From Cherax quadricarinatus (Eukaryota; Arthropoda; Malacostraca; Decapoda; Parastacidae), in NCBI RefSeq assembly GCF_038502225.1, contig NC_091311.1:38296072-38360071 (forward strand): DNA of 64,000 nucleotides, in the 5' to 3' direction. Under the pieces are notes generated by a model. That model saw only the letters and a list, made by a program, of their open reading frames with translations, ran no database searches and was not told where the DNA came from. Numbering within the stretch: the first letter of the stretch is position 1; each line of letters starts with the position of its first letter. Below are positions 32,868-46,435 of this stretch, in pieces. A program made the translations under genes and the position numbers.

Positions 32868-33092
32868 TTTGTAGATGAATGGTTCAGAGAACCGACATGT
32901 TGATAAATTAGACACATGTGCAACTCTTGGGTATCTTTATTGAGGAAACGTTTCGCCACACAGTGGCTTCATCAGTCCATACGTAGGAGAAACTTGAAGA
33001 ACAGGAGGAGAATGAGGTAATCAGTCCCTCAACCTTGAGTCGATGTGTTCCTCAATAAAGATACCCAAGAGTTGCACATGTGTCTAATTTAT
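32868..33092 (-). mobile_element. Short hammerhead-bearing element with 12-bp target duplication
   Basis: Flanked by CATACACAAATG (32,856-32,867 and 33,093-33,104). On the minus strand the main body has the hammerhead-like motif, then AAAGATACCCAAGAGTTGCA, ATGTGTCTAATTTATC and ACATGTCGGTTCTCTGAACC to the end. At the other end, 33,049-33,092 is an inverted copy of the segment that starts at TCCTCAATAAAG, the predicted first bases after hammerhead cleavage. Confidence 0.85.
32944..32978 (-). ncRNA. Hammerhead-ribozyme-like motif, canonical core
   Basis: Minus strand: GGA (stem I), CTGATGA, extra A, GCCAC, TGT loop, GTGGC, GAAA, C, GTT, TCC (stem I). The core matches CUGANGA exactly, stem II is a perfect 5 bp, and the cleavage site would be GUU/U. 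Stem III is again only AC/GT. The one-nucleotide insert between A9 and stem II is the sole core deviation. Confidence 0.55.
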
Positions 33093-33235
33093 CATACACA
33101 AATGCTGCTGGATTGAAGATAAATAAATACTTTAACTTATGGATCATCAAATATTTGCTTCAGAAATAAGTTTTATTTTTTATATTAAAGAACACCTGTC
33201 TCAAACACACACAAGCTCAGGGAGCAGGGAGAGTG

Positions 33236-36436
<3,201 letters not shown>

Positions 36437-36437
<1 letters not shown>

Positions 36438-36675
36438 CAGTTTAAAATCATAGGCATTTCACCAATGGCCTTCTCAATCGAGTCTGCAAGTGCTACCACC
36501 CCAGCCCCAGAGAGATGTACCCCATCCCTTGCATACATATCATGTTTGCCATAAAAGTTGTTCCAGTTGTCAATGAATGGGATTGCATGTTCCTTGCAGT
36601 ATCTGTCTAGCCAGCAATTTACACCAATTGCCCTAGACAACCATACTGCTGGTACTTTTCTGCTTGGAACACACT
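36437..36675 (-). CDS. LINE-A ORF1, esterase-like C-terminal part, 5'-truncated
   Basis: The frame reads CVPSRKVPAVWLSRAIGVN, then 'CWLDRYCKEHAIPFIDNWNN', 'FYGKHDMYARDGVHLSGAGV' and ends AIGEMPMILN, stop. The DGVHLxxxG block is the Asp/His block of SGNH hydrolases, typical of CR1-clade ORF1. The upstream limit is a TAG near 36,676, so the serine block and any chaperone region are missing. It terminates at TGA, of which TG is shared with the ORF2 start (TGATG). Confidence 0.75.
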
Positions 36676-36679
36676 GCTA

Positions 36680-37402
36680 TAACATTAATGAGATGTGAAC
36701 TTTGCAAAATAAACTGAAATATATATAAACATAGATGCTTAGCAACATTTTCTTATATTAACGCAAAAACAATACTGCAGTATGATATGTAGGAAGTCGA
36801 AACGAAGCAAGTGAAAAAGACACGTAGAGAAAGCAAGCCTTTAATAAGTAACGATAAAACTAACACATAGCAAAACCTCGTTTTAATAAATTCTTTCTCT
36901 GTGTCTTTCACCAATCATGCTGTTATAGTTTTCTTTACAATACAAAGATGGATGCGCAGGTATGCAAAAGCAACAAGCAGTTGTGGAAAAAAAAGTATAC
37001 AAATTACAATAATTTTATACACTGGATCATTAGAGTGGGCTGGTACAGCCCACAACCACCCACGTTTCGGTCCTGGAACCTCGGCCACATTTGGTCATAG
37101 GTCCCAGGACCTTAAACGTTTAACAGTTAAATATATCCTCGAGTTACTGAGGGTAAAGATGCGACCACCGCCATGCAGTGACCAGCAGGCCAGACGAGCC
37201 AGCCAATAATGCAAGATAAGGGAGGATGGGCTACATTCCTGTCTCGGAATTTCCGAAGGCATGGGTCAGTCATGGTGGCCCCATGACGGGTCAGGCTGTC
37301 TGGTGCTAAGATGGGTGAAGCTTACCTGTTTGGAGATTAGCAAGAGGTGAGGACATCCTCCACCACTCTTTACTGGATGACCCACAGGGGTCTAACGATT
37401 TA
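36680..37402. other. Unannotated stretch
   Basis: No gene recognised. Near 37,058-37,085 the minus strand reads GGTTCCAGGACCGAAACGTG, which resembles stem II-GAAAC of the 3.0 kb motif but lacks the CUGANGA side. Confidence 0.4.
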
Positions 37403-37678
<276 letters not shown>

Positions 37679-38109
37679 AAAGTTAAGAGGATTTCACCCT
37701 TCCTAAAAAAATTATTAACAATCGATCTCAGAAGCTAGAGCTCATCTTGGCTGATGTAAAGGTGTGCAGTGAGACATACCTGGGGAGCACTGTCCACTTC
37801 CTTCCTAGTGAAAAAAGAACTCTTGGTTAATTGGTTGACTTACTTCTAGTGTACCAGGATGCACGCTCCACCTCCCTCGTGTTAGGCTACTCGCCAGTGA
37901 GTTCCTCCCCAGGTGGGAACAACGGGGGAACGCTGTTGGGACGCTGTTGCTGGACCTACTACCGCCGCCAGACACTACAGCTGGTCATTTGAACGACGCT
38001 TACCGCTGGCTTGTCGACTCACAACGTAACGAATAAATAAACTGGAAATATAATCGAGTCAAGTATGTAAATGTAAGGTTTGGTGGGACATTAAAACAGT
38101 GCATGTCGT
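37679..38109. other. Unannotated stretch
   Basis: No gene or element recognised. Confidence 0.45.
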
Positions 38110-38502
38110 TTCAAGGTAGGTGAAATTGCTTTAACTACTGGGAATGCTTGGAAGCACTTGACTTGTTCTCACTGGAGCGCAGGCGAGAGAGATACATCAT
38201 AATCTACACATGGAAGATCCTGGAGTGATTGGTCCTTTATCTGCACACACAAATCACTCCCTACGAAGGGAAAAGACTTGGCAGGCGATGAAACATACCC
38301 CCAGTGTAAAGCAGGGGCGCCATTAGTACAATAAGTGTCCGGGGCCCAAGACTGTTCAACAGCCTCCCACCAGCCATAAGGGGGAATTACTGATAGACTC
38401 CTGGTTCTTAAAGGGAGCTGGACAGATACCTAAAGTCAGTGCCAGATCAGCTGGGCTGCGGTTCGTACGAGGGGCTACGTGCGGCCAGCTGTAACAGCCT
38501 AG
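38110..38502 (+). pseudogene. LINE-C 3' fragment, decayed
   Basis: Degraded version of the same block as at 7.4 and 53.0 kb: 'CTGGAGCGCAGGCGAGAGAG', 'AAAAGACTTGGCAGGCGATG', 'GGCCCAAGACTGTTCAACAG' and 'CGTGCGGCCAGCTGTAACAG'. There is a 60-bp internal deletion at the left and many indels. It is cut off at GTAACAGCCT by the next element. Confidence 0.85.
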
Positions 38503-38625
38503 ACACATGTGCAACTCTTGGGTATCTTTATTGAGGAAACGTTTCGTCACATAGCGGCTTCATCAGCCCATACAAAGGAGAAACGTGAAGAACAGGAGGA
38601 GAATGAGGTAATCAGTCCCACCGAT
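38503..38625 (-). mobile_element. Hammerhead-element fragment
   Basis: Minus strand: 'GGGACTGATTACCTCATTCT', 'CTCCTGTTCTTCACGTTTCT', the hammerhead-like motif (38,535-38,569), then AAAGATACCCAAGAGTTGCA and CATGTGTCT. The motif has stem I GGG/TCC, core CTGATGA, stem II GCCGC/GTGAC with one mismatch and one wobble, then GAAAC and GTT. It is closely related to the 32.9 kb element, but with a decayed stem II. Confidence 0.75.
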
Positions 38626-39080
38626 TACGCACTACCTCAGCCCAGATGAACCCCATGTTCATTAAGAACTGCAAGAAACCCCTCTCGCATGGACAGAGAA
38701 ACTCACCACACTGTCACTTATAGAGCTGAAAGTCCTCTAACAAAACTAAGGAGTCAAGATATCAGTGAATTATCACATCTGATATTACGGTTACAGTGGT
38801 ACTGGACAGCCAGTCTCAATATACCACAATATTAAACATTACTGAAAATAATTCCATTGCCTACTATGTATCCTTTCATAAGAGAGTAACTCACGCGAGT
38901 TTCGTTAAGATCAGTCGATTGGTTTATGCGATATAAACACGAGAACAACAAACCCTTCCCAGAAAACCAGTCTCAAACACATTCTGAACACGAGTTTGTC
39001 AAATGACGCACCAATCAGCGGGAATCATCAGTCATGTATCACCAAGTTACTTATTATTGTTTTGAATGTGTTCAGCTGTT
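38626..39080. other. Unannotated stretch
   Basis: No gene recognised. Confidence 0.45.
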
Positions 39081-39184
39081 AGTCTCTATTATGCACACGT
39101 GTTTACATATGTACACAGATTTGCACGTGCCTACATAACCGTGCACATGCATACACATACGCATATTTGTGTATATGCATAAAT

Positions 39185-39676
39185 GCGATGAATGGTTTGA
39201 AAAACCGACAAGTTGAAGATTGAGACACTTATGCAGCATATGGGAATCTTTATTAAGGAAACGTTTCGCCACACAGTGGCTTCATCAGTCCAATACAAAG
39301 AGGAAGGCGTAAGGAGAGGAGGAGTATGAGGTAATCAGTCCCTCAGCCTGGAGTCGATGTGTTCAGTCCATCAATCTTGTAGAATGTACAGCATAGGGCC
39401 GTAGACGTGGCTTATATACTGTAGTGAGGTGAGGTGAAGCAGGCGGAGGCGGGGTCATAGTGGTACTATCCACTAGTCGAAGTAGGTCTTCGTCCAAAGG
39501 TTGAACAAGTGTTGAAGAATTCTTTGTAACAAGTTCCCATGATGCTGCAGTGTCTGACGGTTGTGATGAATGGTTTGAAAAACCGACAAGTTGAAGATTG
39601 AGACACTTATGCAGCATATGGGAAACTTTATTAAGGAAACGTTTCGCCACACAGTGGCTTCATATGCAGTGGCTTC
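39185..39676 (-). mobile_element. Hammerhead-bearing element, 378-bp tandem repeat (about 1.3 units)
   Basis: ATATGCATAAAT flanks it on both sides (39,173-39,184 and 39,677-39,688). 'GATGAATGGTTTGAAAAACC' at 39,187 recurs at 39,565, giving a 378-bp period. Each copy is followed by GATTGAGACACTTATGCAGC and by a hammerhead-like motif on the minus strand. The second motif is truncated within stem II (partial at about 39,635-39,662). The full unit carries AGTATATAAG (TATA-like) on the minus strand at 39,411-39,420, about 120 bp upstream of the motif. The near edge also has a 15-bp duplication (CAGTGGCTTCATATG). Confidence 0.85.
39257..39291 (-). ncRNA. Hammerhead-ribozyme-like motif, canonical core
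   Basis: Same sequence as at 32.9 kb in all core parts: GGA, CTGATGA, extra A, GCCAC-TGT-GTGGC, GAAA, C, GTT, TCC. Beyond stem I, TAT (5') and ATA (3') could pair past a small internal loop. Peripheral contacts between stem I and the stem II loop are a known need of efficient hammerheads. Confidence 0.55.
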
Positions 39677-39905
39677 ATATGCATAAATACGCACAAGCAT
39701 TTATGGGTACATGTGTACATACGCATATATATACAAGCATACATGCACATATATACATATGCACATGTACACATATGTGCATGTATACATATGTACATAA
39801 TACATATGCACTTGTATACATCCATACATGTGCATATACATACATACAGTCATACGTAAGAACATTCATACTTACGTACATACTTATATACTCACACATA
39901 CATAC

Positions 39906-40490
39906 ACATTTCAGATTTTTCTGCACTAGATTTTTGTGACTGCCCAGAATGATTCATTTTACATGAATTGAAGTAGGTAGGCCTAGGCTTATGAAATACA
40001 GGGATACATAAGGTAGATAGGGCTAGACTTACGAGAAACGGGGGATATCCATTGCTAGGATCGTGCAGCAGCGACCAGGATCCCCTGCCATACCGCCGCT
40101 TGCAGTCATCGTCAAAGGAGAACTTAACAGTTTTATTGTTTTAGTGTGGGAGAGGACCTGAGCGTGCAGAGATCGTGCTCAGCACCGCCCCCGTACTCAC
40201 GCCCGCAGGAAACCTCAAATTCCTCTCCCACAAACCAGCCCGCCCTCGCCGCCCACCACTGCAACACCATCACCACCACCACAAACGCGTCTTCCCGTGT
40301 TGCATAGCAACAGTGAAGTATGTTAGTTTGATGATGTTGCAGCAGAGTTTGTTATATTAGTAATGAATCTAATGAAGGTAAACTGTATTGTTAATTTACG
40401 AGTACTTATACATAAGAACATAAGAAAATTTTGTGTGGAATTATTAGCCAGTGTAGAGTAGCCGATACAGTGCTGTTGTTGCTAAGTTTA
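39906..40490. other. Unannotated stretch
   Basis: No gene supported. A 61-codon frame at 40,175-40,360 matches nothing I know. From 40,490 the sequence becomes CATCATCACC-rich and grades into the satellite. Confidence 0.45.
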
Positions 40491-40494
40491 GTTA

Positions 40495-43400
40495 TATGAC
40501 TATCACCCTACCAGCATCATCATCACCCTGCCAGTATCATCACCCTACCACCATCATCACCCTACCAGCATCATCAAGCTGCCAGTATCATCACCCTACC
40601 ATCATCACAATACCAACAATATCATCCTACTAGCATCATCACGATACCGCCAGTATCACCCTGCTACCATCATCACGATACCACCAGTATCACCATGCTA
40701 CCATCATCACGATACCACCGGTATCACCATGCTACCATCATCACGATACCACCGGTATCACCATGCTACCATCATCACGATACCACCGGTATCACCATGC
40801 TACCATCATCACGATACCGCCAGTATCACCCTGCTACCATCATCACGATACCACCAGTATCACCATGCTACCATCATCACGATACCACCGGTATCACCAT
40901 GCTACCATCATACGATACCACCGGTATCACCATGCTACCATCATCACGATACCACCGGTATCACCATGCTACCATCATACGATACCACCGGTATCACCAT
41001 GCTACCATCATACGATACCACCGGTATCACCATGCTACCATCATCACGATACCACCGGTATCACCATGCTACCATCATCACGATACCACCGGTATCACCA
41101 TGCTACCATCATCACGATACCACCGGTATCACCATGCTACCATCATCACGATACCACCGGTATCACCATGCTACCATCATCACGATACCACCGGTATCAC
41201 CATGCTACCATCATACGATACCACCGGTATCACCATGCTACCATCATCACGATACCACCGGTATCACCATGCTACCATCATCACGATACCACCGGTATCA
41301 CCATGCTACCATCATACGATACCACCGGTATCACCATGCTACCATCATCACGATACCACCGGTATCACCATGCTACCATCATACGATACCACCGGTATCA
41401 CCATGCTACCATCATCACGATACCACCGGTATCACCATGCTACCATCATACGATACCACCAGTATCACCATGCTACCATCATACGATACCAACGGTATCA
41501 CCATGCTACCATCATCACGATACCACCGGTATCACCATGCTACCATCATCACGATACCACCGGTATCACCATGCTACCATCATCACGATACCACCGGTAT
41601 CACCATGCTACCATCATCACGATACCACCGGTATCACCATGCTACCATCATCACGATACCACCGGTATCACCATGCTACCATCATCACGATACCACCGGT
41701 ATCACCATGCTACCATCATCACGATACCACCGGTATCACCATGCTAACCATCATCACGATACCACCGGTATCACCATGCTACCATCATCACGATACCACC
41801 GGTATCACCATGCTACCATCATCACGATACCACCGGTATCACCATGCTACCATCATACGATACCACCGGTATCACCATGCTACCATCATCACGATACCAC
41901 CGGTATCACCATGCTACCATCATCACGATACCACCGGTATCACCATGCTACCATCATCACGATACCACCGGTATCACCATGCTACCATCATCACGATACC
42001 ACCGGTATCACCATGCTACCATCATCACGATACCACCGGTATCACCATGCTACCATCATCACGATACCACCGGTATCACCATGCTACCATCATCACGATA
42101 CCACCGGTATCACCATGCTACCATCATCACGATACCACCGGTATCACCATGCTACCATCATCACGATACCACCGGTATCACCATGCTACCATCATCACGA
42201 TACCACCGGTATCACCATGCTACCATCATCACGATACCACCGGTATCACCATGCTACCATCATCACGATACCACCGGTATCACCATGCTACCATCATACG
42301 ATACCACCGGTATCACCATGCTACCATCATCACGATACCACCGGTATCACCATGCTACCATCATCACGATACCACCGGTATCACCATGCTACCATCATCA
42401 CGATACCACCGGTATCACCATGCAACCATCATCACGATACCACCGGTATCACCATGCTACCATCATCACGATACCACCGGTATCACCATGCTACCATCAT
42501 CACGATACCACCGGTATCACCATGCTACCATCATACGATACCACCGGTATCACCATGCTACCATCATCACGATACCACCGGTATCACCATGCTACCATCA
42601 TCACGATACCACCGGTATCACCATGCTACCATCATCACGATACCACCGGTATCACCATGCTACCATCATCACGATACCACCGGTATCACCATGCTACCAT
42701 CATACGATACCACCGGTATCACCATGCTACCATCATCACGATACCACCGGTATCACCATGCTACCATCATCACGATACCACCGGTATCACCATGCTACCA
42801 TCATCACGATACCACCGGTATCACCATGCTACCATCATACGATACCACCGGTATCACCATGCTACCATCATACGATACCACCGGTATCACCATGCTACCA
42901 TCATCACGATACCACCGGTATCACCATGCTACCATCATCACGATACCACCGGTATCACCATGCTACCATCATCACGATACCACCGGTATCACCATGCTAC
43001 CATCATCACGATACCACCGGTATCACCATGCTACCATCATCACGATACCACCGGTATCACCATGCTACCATCATCACGATACCACCGGTATCACCATGCT
43101 ACCATCATCACGATACCACCGGTATCACCATGCTACCATCATCACGATACCACCGGTATCACCATGCTACCATCATCACGATACCACCGGTATCACCATG
43201 CTACCATCATCACGATACCACCGGTATCACCATGCTACCATCATACGATACCACCGGTATCACCATGCCATCATCACGATACCACCGGTATCACCATGCT
43301 ACCATCATCACGATACCACCGGTATCACCATGCTACCATCATCACGATACCACCGGTATCACCATGCTACCATCATCACGATACCACCGGTATCACCATG

Positions 43401-43917
43401 CTACCATCATCACGATACCACCGGTATCACCATGCTACCATCATCACGATACCACCGGTATCACCATGCTACCATCATCACGATACCACCGGTATCACCA
43501 TGCTACCATCATCACGATACCACCGGTATCACCATGCTACCATCATCACGATACCACCGGTATCACCATGCTACCATCATCACGATACCACCGGTATCAC
43601 CATGCTACCATCATCACGATACCACCGGTATCACCATGCTACCATCATCACGATACCACCGGTATCACCATGCTACCATCATCACTATACCACCGGTATC
43701 ACCATGCTACCATCATCACGATACCACCGGTATCACCATGGTACCATCATCACGATACCACCGGTATCACCATGCTACCATCATCACGATACCACCGGTA
43801 TCACCATGCTACCATCATCACGATACCACCGGTATCACCCCACTACCATCATCACGATACCACCAGTATCACCATGCTACCATCATCACGATACCACCGG
43901 TATCACCCCACTACCAT
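40495..43917. repeat. 34-bp tandem array, about 96 regular units
   Basis: Unit: CATCATCACGATACC + ACCGGTATCACCATGCTAC (34 bp). Recurrent 33-bp variants lack one C (CATCATACG). Units are nearly identical from 40,650 to 43,830 and degenerate at both edges (GCCAGTATCACCCTG). GATACC and GGTATC within each unit form a 6-bp hairpin with loop ACC. The three plus-strand frames are open for up to about 1,080 codons because no unit phase contains a stop. This is not a protein gene. Confidence 0.97.
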
Positions 43918-43990
43918 CATCTCTCAGCACAAACGCACTCGTCTTTTATCGTCTCCAGTTTCAGTTCCTTTGGATAACTTCTGTAGTATT

Positions 43991-44065
43991 GAATTGATAA
44001 AGCCATTGGTGGGCTAAACGTCTACATAAAGATATCCAGGTGTTGCATATGTGTCTTATTCATCA
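43991..44065 (+). mobile_element. Hammerhead-element fragment, U3/A8 subtype
   Basis: TTGATAA (43,994-44,000), extra A, GCCATT, GGTGGGC, TAAA (GAAA mutated), C, GTC, then TACATAAAGATATCCAGGTG and TTGCATATGTGTCTTATTC, which match the downstream segment at 45.5 kb. The G12 to T change should inactivate it. Confidence 0.6.
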
Positions 44066-44089
44066 GACACACACACATTCATAACCCTA

Positions 44090-44690
44090 CCACTGTCATC
44101 ATCCTACAATTATCATCACCCTACCACCCTACCACCATCATCACCACCCTACCACCATCATCACCACTCTACCACCATCATCACCACCCTACCACCATCA
44201 TCACTACCCTACCACCATCATCACCACCCTACCTCCATCATCACCACCCTACCACCATCATCACCACCCTACCACCATCATCACCACCCTACCACCATCA
44301 TCACCACCCTACCACCATCATCACCACCCTACCACCATCACCACCCTACCACCACCATCATCATCACCCTACCACCACCATCATCATCACCCTACCACCA
44401 CCATCATCATCACCCTACCACCACCATCATCATCACCCTACCAGCATCATCATCACTATCACTGTACCACCACCATCAAAATCAGCACTACCTACCACCT
44501 TCTAATATTCAACCATCACCAACAGTACCCTTGTATTCACCCCGATTCTCCAGTATCACCACTACCACCACACCACCATCACCACCACCACCATAACCAC
44601 CACAACCACCACAACCACCACAACCACCACAACCACCACAACCACCACAACCACCACAACCACCACAACCACCACAACCACCACAACCAC
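44090..44690. repeat. CCACC/ATCATC minisatellite block
   Basis: First about ten units of CACCCTACCACCATCATCAC (20-21 bp), then ATCATCATC-rich units, then after a non-repetitive 120 bp (44,460-44,560) a 9-bp repeat CCACCACAA (44,590-44,690). The His/Pro/Thr-rich frame is an artefact. Confidence 0.93.
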
Positions 44691-45194
44691 GGAAAGTCTA
44701 CTACCGCCCCACCTGCATTCACTTTCCTCCATTGCTCCTCTCTCATCTCACCATGCTTTGTCCTCTACTCTTTTCCTAGGGATGCCTCGTGGCTCACTGG
44801 TGCGAGCATTTAACACAGGCGCAAGATCCCGGTTTCTATTCCCTGGCACGGAGAAGCGTCCCTGCTATCTCTGTCCACATAGCAGTAAAAATAGGCACCT
44901 GTATGGATAGGCAATAGTTTCCAGGGGAACAAAATATTGGTTAGACAACTCCAATATAAGATAGCATTCCAGTCCTGTGTGTAAGAGATTCCAGTACCTG
45001 CTGAGAGTGTTCAAGTATTGGATGTAAGGTATGTGCCCAATGATGCTAACTTAGGGGAGAAAAAAAAAGGAAATTCTCTGCCTCCCATTCGACCCTCCAT
45101 GTTGCTTCACTCTCCAGATTGCTCCAGGTAAACTTTCCAAACTGAGCCCCGTTAGACCTGGTATCATCGCCGTAGCCCCTTAGCTGAGTGGTGC
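44691..45194. other. Unannotated stretch
   Basis: 'GATGCCTCGTGGCTCACTGG' near 44,793 and 'CTTAGCTGAGTGGTGCACAT' near 45,180 are faintly tRNA-like, but no second box supports a SINE. No gene recognised. Confidence 0.4.
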
Positions 45195-45430
45195 ACATGT
45201 CTGGGCGCGCATATGTGTGTACTCACATATTTGTGGTTGCAGGGGTCGTGTCGCAGCTCCTGGCCCCGCCTTTTCACTGGTTGCCACTAGGTCCACTCTC
45301 TCCCTGCTTCATGAAGTTTATCATATGTCTTCTTAAAGCTTTGTATGGCACCTGCCTCCGTGTGTGTGTGTACTCACCTAATTGTGTTTGCAGGGGTTGA
45401 GACTCAGCTCCTGGCCCCGCCTCTTCACCG
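45195..45430 (-). repeat. Two LINE-B 3' end fragments, head to tail
   Basis: 'GTACTCACATATTTGTGGTT' with GTCGCAGCTCCTGGCCCCGC, then 'GTACTCACCTAATTGTGTTT' with ACTCAGCTCCTGGCCCCGCC, are two copies of the reverse of the 14.3 kb terminus. Between them, CTTCATGAAGTTTATCATAT and CTTAAAGCTTTGTATGG match the last ORF2 codons. Each is flanked by a GT run, the tail on the other strand. Confidence 0.75.
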
Positions 45431-45469
45431 TGTGTGTGTGTGTGTGTGTGCGCGCGCGCGTGCGTGGGT

Positions 45470-45560
45470 GTGATGAATAAGACATATGTACAACACCTGA
45501 GTATCTTCATGCAGACGTTTCGCCCACCAGTGGTTTTATCAATTCGGGACAACAGAAGTT
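45470..45560 (-). ncRNA. Hammerhead-ribozyme-like motif, U3/A8 subtype, weak stems
   Basis: Minus strand: TTGATAA, AA, CCAC-TG-GTGG(GC), GAAA, C, GTC, TGCATGAAGATACTCAGG. The core keeps U3 and A8, but stem I (CGAA against TGCA) does not pair, and stem II has a 2-nt loop unless it frays. Downstream GTTGTACATATGTCTTATTC matches the 44.0 kb fragment. Confidence 0.45.
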
Positions 45561-46365
45561 ATTTGAAGGAGCTGAAACTAGAGACGGTAATCGCAATAAA
45601 CAACATTAATTACTGATCAACAGCAAGACGCCGTTACTCCCGGGGAAAAATGCAGTGACTCCTGTTACTGGGGAGGATAACAGACCTGACGTCAGGTAGA
45701 GCAGCGCCTTACTGATAACACATGTAAAACACACACTACTGCTTGAGTTGATAGTGATCAAAGAGTGTAAACAATATAAAACTATACCATTACTTTTACT
45801 ACCAATAGAAATACAAGGACACAAATGGAAATAAATCACTGACTTTTTGGTGGGTTATCCTAGGTAATCTACACATATACTGATGTTTATATGATAATTT
45901 ATGTAACTGTAATTATGTGTACCTGTACCTGAATATACTTTCATACTTACATTGTCACTGGGTCGCCCTGCCATCTACTGGCCATAACGGGAACGATGCG
46001 CCTGCCGTTTTCTTTGACTCGAACCTACCCTAATTTAGGGAGGCCTAAACGAAATAACCTAATTTTTTTTCATTTCCTAACTAAAACACTGATATGTTCA
46101 GATAAGTTTATTCTCCCCCCAAAATTACATTACATTTACAATAATAGGTTAATAGTGAGTGTATCTTCCTGGGAAACGTCAGTGCTTATGCATGGAATTT
46201 CGGGGAGTCCTGAGCTGGGACTAATTCGAAAATCTTAACAACACTCCATTAACAAAACACACCCACCTTTTAATAGTTAATTGTTGTTATAGAAAAAACA
46301 ATGACCCGAAAAGTTGTTTTTTTGTGACTCCCAAAAAAGTTAAGAAAATAAAACAAAATCTAAGC
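45561..46365. other. Unannotated stretch
   Basis: AT-rich. No gene or element recognised. Confidence 0.45.
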
Positions 46366-46435
46366 GTCAGTGATTATTAAGTAACATCGGTAAAAGATCT
46401 AAGTACTCTCGTCAGTGATTATTAAGTAACATCGG
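46366..46435. repeat. 26-bp direct repeat at the edge of the minisatellite
   Basis: GTCAGTGATTATTAAGTAAC(ATCGGT) occurs at 46,366 and 46,410 (44-bp period). The second copy runs straight into the first minisatellite unit. Confidence 0.9.

Larger units (their letters stand above)
39081..39905. repeat. Cryptic simple DNA rich in ACATATG/ATACAT
   Basis: Flanking the element at 39,185-39,676 on both sides, the sequence is a degenerate alternation of ACATA, GTGCA and TATGCAT motifs. Short open frames over it are composition artefacts. Confidence 0.7.

Noticed and set aside
37058..37090. Further hammerhead-like motif (minus strand)
   Set aside because: Stem II-like CCAGGACC and GAAACGT are present but no CUGANGA- or UUGAUAA-like segment precedes them and stem I cannot be drawn.
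40495..43917. CRISPR-like array
   Set aside because: Units are contiguous with no unique spacers, there are no cas genes, and the context is eukaryotic.
40729..44017. Three overlapping open frames of about 720-1,084 codons
   Set aside because: They are the three phases of one 34-bp satellite unit that lacks stop codons. There are no domains, codon structure or promoter.
44051..44596. 181-codon His/Pro/Thr-rich frame
   Set aside because: It is translation of CCACC/ATCATC minisatellites.
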